From JAWPNA01 sp045402695 (GTDB lineage: Bacteria; Acidobacteriota; Polarisedimenticolia; JACPZX01; DASXTC01): a DNA stretch of 10,116 nucleotides. The translations under genes and the position numbers were made by a program. Position 1 is the first letter of the stretch. Each line of letters opens with the position of its first letter. The stretch spans positions 1 through 10,116 of the forward strand of contig JAWPNA010000474.1 in NCBI GenBank assembly GCA_045402695.1, in the 5' to 3' direction. This document shows positions 8,708 through 10,116 of the stretch, piece by piece. The notes under the pieces are model-generated. The model was not told the origin of the DNA, made no database searches, and saw only the letters and a list, made by a program, of their open reading frames with translations.

Positions 8708-9114
8708 ACGAGACGGCGCACAGACGGCTGCGGATCACGATGGTGGCGGGCAGCCTGTACGACATCGCCTTCGCCGCCGTCAACCTGATCGCGCCGCAGC
8801 TCGGATCGGCCATTTTCGAGATCCCGCTGCCCGAAGAGCAGGTGTACCTCCGGTTCACCGGGATCTTCCTGATCGCCCTCGCGCTGTTCTACATGCTCCC
8901 CGCGATCCACCCAGGGCGGTACCTGGGCAATGTGGTGGCGGCGATCCTCGCCCGGACGGCCGGGGCGCTCTTCCTGATCGCCGCGGCGACATGGTACGGG
9001 CAGCCGCGGGCGTTTCTCGTCCTGGGCGCTGGAGATCTCGCGTTCGCCCTGGTGCACACCTACTACCTCGCGCGCGCCGAGGGGGGCAATCCTCTGCGCC
9101 ACTATCTCGAGTGA
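8686..9114 (+). CDS. Four-helix membrane protein of unknown function
   Basis: 142 aa. I do not recognise a characterised family. Four hydrophobic segments are evident at about 16-38, 54-72, 80-102 and 108-128, with short charged links. The pattern (LRFTGIFLIALALFYMLPA, then PGRY, then a C-terminal GAGDLAFALVHTYYLAR) resembles small four-helix proteins of the DoxX/DUF4345-like group, but this is impression only. Two starts compete. ATG at 8686 has GGGAGGT 5 nt upstream and overlaps hyuB by 22 bp. ATG at 8704 overlaps the hyuB stop as ATGA but has only a weak site. I prefer 8686. Co-transcription with hyuAB is likely from the overlap, but no functional link, such as substrate uptake, can be shown. 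A 78-bp gap separates it from the next gene. Confidence 0.75.
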   Translation: MGKGRAMNETAHRRLRITMVAGSLYDIAFAAVNLIAPQLGSAIFEIPLPEEQVYLRFTGIFLIALALFYMLPAIHPGRYLGNVVAAILARTAGALFLIAAATWYGQPRAFLVLGAGDLAFALVHTYYLARAEGGNPLRHYLE

Positions 9115-9150
9115 GGCTGGGACGGTCTGCCGGAGCAGAGATGCAAGTGC

Positions 9151-9156
9151 TATAGT
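9151..9156 (+). promoter_or_regulatory. Candidate -10 element of the DsbA-like selenoprotein gene
   Basis: TATAGT is a 5/6 match to TATAAT in the 78-bp gap after the membrane-protein gene. It would give a leader of about 30 nt before the ATG at 9193. The -35 region is weak (TGCCGG at the expected place). It suggests the selenoprotein gene can be transcribed apart from the hyu operon. Confidence 0.35.
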
Positions 9157-9192
9157 CAAGGCCAATTCGAGGAAGCCAACGAAGCAGACACG

Positions 9193-10023
9193 ATGTCGAA
9201 GCGATTGCGAGAGTCCCGAGGACCTGAAGAGCCTTCCGCAAAGAGAAGCGGTCCGGCCAATCCCGGCCTGCCCGCATGGATGCTCCTCCTCGCGATCGGC
9301 CTGGTGATTGCCGTGACGGTCACCAACTACCTGGCCTTGCAGGACCTGGGCAAGGCGCTCGATGCCCGGCTCGTCCAGATGGATCAGCGGATCGTCCAAC
9401 TGGGCACCAAGATCGATAATGCGGTTTCATCCGCCCAACGCCGATCCGGGCCCGACCCGGCGCGCGTCTACACCGTCAAGACGGAGGAGGCTCCCGCGAA
9501 GGGCCCGGCCAGTGCGCCGGTGACCATCGCCGAGTTTTCCGACTTCCAGTGACCATTCTGCTCGAGGGTCGGTCCGACCCTGCAGCAGATCAGCAAGACG
9601 TATGGCGATCAGGTGCGGATCGTCTGGAAGCACTTCCCCCTCGACATCCACAAGGACGCCTACCTCGCCCATCTCGCCGCCGGGGCGGCGGGAGAGCAAG
9701 GCAAGTTCTGGGAGTTTCACGACAAGATCTTCGGCGGGCAACCGAAGATCCAGCGTGACTTTCTGCTCACCTACGCCAAGGAACTGGGCCTTGACATGAA
9801 GCGCTTCGAGGAGGCCCTCGCCGCGGCGCGCCCGAAGCCGCTGGTGGAAGCAGACCTCGCGGAGGGGCGCTCCCTCGGCTTGACGGGGACGCCGGCGTTC
9901 TTCGTGAACGGCCGGTTCATCGCCGGCGCGAGGTCGTTCGAGGACTTCGCCAAGCTGATCAACGAGGAACTGACCAAGCGGAACCTGCCGGTACCCGCCG
10001 CGGCCCGACCAACGGGTGCGTGA
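9193..10023 (+). CDS. Membrane-anchored DsbA-like thioredoxin-fold selenoprotein (UGA-encoded Sec120, U-P-F-C active site)
   Basis: Predicted extracytoplasmic thiol/selenol oxidoreductase, 276 aa if TGA 9550-9552 is read as selenocysteine. Residues 1-24 are basic and hydrophilic, 27-48 form a membrane anchor (cytoplasm-in by charge), and 49-81 look like a short coiled coil. The DsbA/thioredoxin domain starts APVTIAEFSDFQ (108-119). It continues without frame change as U120-P-F-C123-SRVGPTLQQ, VRIVWKHFPLDIHKDA and GEQGKFWEFHDKIF, and has the cis-Pro loop TGTPAFFVNG (231-240, P234). Relatives have CPxC at 120-123, so only the nucleophilic Cys codon differs, TGA for TGC/TGT. A SECIS-like hairpin follows directly. 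The first Met has a weak GAAG site; no better in-frame start lies close upstream. The final stop is also TGA. Read as a plain stop, it would leave a 119-aa anchor and coiled coil with no catalytic domain. A cysteine-codon mutation or sequencing error is the alternative. Confidence 0.85.
9550..9552 (+). other. In-frame UGA read as selenocysteine (Sec120)
   Basis: The TGA sits between GACTTCCAG (D-F-Q) and CCATTCTGC (P-F-C), replacing the first Cys of the DsbA-family CxxC. The frame continues open for 156 further codons with conserved family sequence. Six other TGA codons in the window act as ordinary stops at sensible gene ends, so this one needs local recoding. Confidence 0.82.
9553..9588 (+). 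promoter_or_regulatory. Bacterial SECIS-like hairpin after the UGA codon
   Basis: Lower stem CUGCU (9558-9562) pairs with AGCAG (9584-9588). A 2x2 mismatch follows (9563-9564 against 9582-9583). The upper stem AGGGUC (9565-9570) pairs with GACCCU (9576-9581), closing a GGUCC apical loop (9571-9575); G9571-C9575 could also pair to leave GUC. The loop GG begins 18 nt after the UGA, and loop-initial G plus this distance fit the known bacterial SECIS rules. In E. coli fdhF, from memory, the GGUC of the loop also begins 18 nt after its UGA. SelB would bind here to deliver Sec-tRNA. The hairpin lies inside codons for PFCSRVGPTLQQ. Confidence 0.75.
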
Positions 10024-10026
10024 TCC

Positions 10027-10068
10027 CAGCGGCCGTCTCCCCGCCCTGATGGTCGTCACAGGCCGCTG
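10027..10068 (+). terminator. Inverted repeat after the selenoprotein gene, possible terminator
   Basis: CAGCGGCC (10027-10034) and GGCCGCTG (10061-10068) are perfect 8-bp inverted arms 4 nt after the stop, separated by 26 nt. There is no T-tract, so this is not a classical intrinsic terminator. It may fold as a 3' end stem or be chance in GC-rich sequence. Nothing coding is evident in 10024-10116. Confidence 0.25.
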
Positions 10069-10116
10069 CGATCCGCGGCGCCCCGACCCGCGGTCTCATC
10101 TCCGCCCGATAGGTCT

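Noticed and set aside
9550..9552. Genome-wide UGA reassignment (Trp or Gly code)
   Set aside because: Other genes in the window end at TGA at the expected family lengths, and Trp or Gly at this position would not fit the DsbA active site.
9193..10023. Frameshifted or degraded dsbA-like pseudogene
   Set aside because: Both halves are in the same frame, only one codon is affected, it is TGA exactly at a catalytic Cys, downstream family motifs are intact, and a SECIS-like hairpin follows.

Overview
This GC-rich window reads as chromosome from an uncultured Gram-negative-type bacterium: housekeeping genes sit close together on both strands, with no mobile elements, CRISPR array or RNA gene visible. 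I cannot assign a phylum from sequence alone; the gene mix would fit an Acidobacteriota-, Myxococcota- or Rokubacteria-like soil or sediment lineage (weak inference).

Layout. 1-1274 (-) holds the N-terminal three quarters of an AcsA-type acetyl-CoA synthetase, running off the left edge. Divergent from it are a small pterin-4a-carbinolamine dehydratase (1376-1741, +) and a full Ada DNA methylation-repair protein (1814-2947, +). Ada converges on, and overlaps by 80 bp, a CCA-adding-type tRNA nucleotidyltransferase (2868-4283, -). That gene is translationally coupled behind a PlsC-type acyltransferase (4280-5038, -). Divergent from plsC is a tight three-gene + strand operon: hydantoinase/oxoprolinase subunits HyuA (5091-7103) and HyuB (7100-8707), then a four-helix membrane protein of unknown function (8686-9114).

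The most interesting locus is at the right end. A membrane-anchored DsbA-like thioredoxin-fold protein (9193-10023, +) has an in-frame TGA (9550-9552) exactly where the first catalytic Cys of the CxxC motif belongs, giving U-P-F-C. The frame stays open and family-like on both sides. Directly after the TGA is a strong hairpin whose GGUC apical loop starts 18 nt downstream, the same spacing as in the E. coli fdhF SECIS element as I recall it. I therefore call it a selenoprotein, not a pseudogene. Its own terminal stop, and those of most neighbours, are also TGA, so a genome-wide reassignment of UGA is unlikely.

A second pattern concerns gene starts. TANNNT -10-like hexamers precede several genes. 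In ada, plsC and hyuA the hexamer lies only 5-6 nt from the ATG and no Shine-Dalgarno is visible, which suggests leaderless mRNAs. In acs and pcd the hexamer lies further upstream and a Shine-Dalgarno is present.
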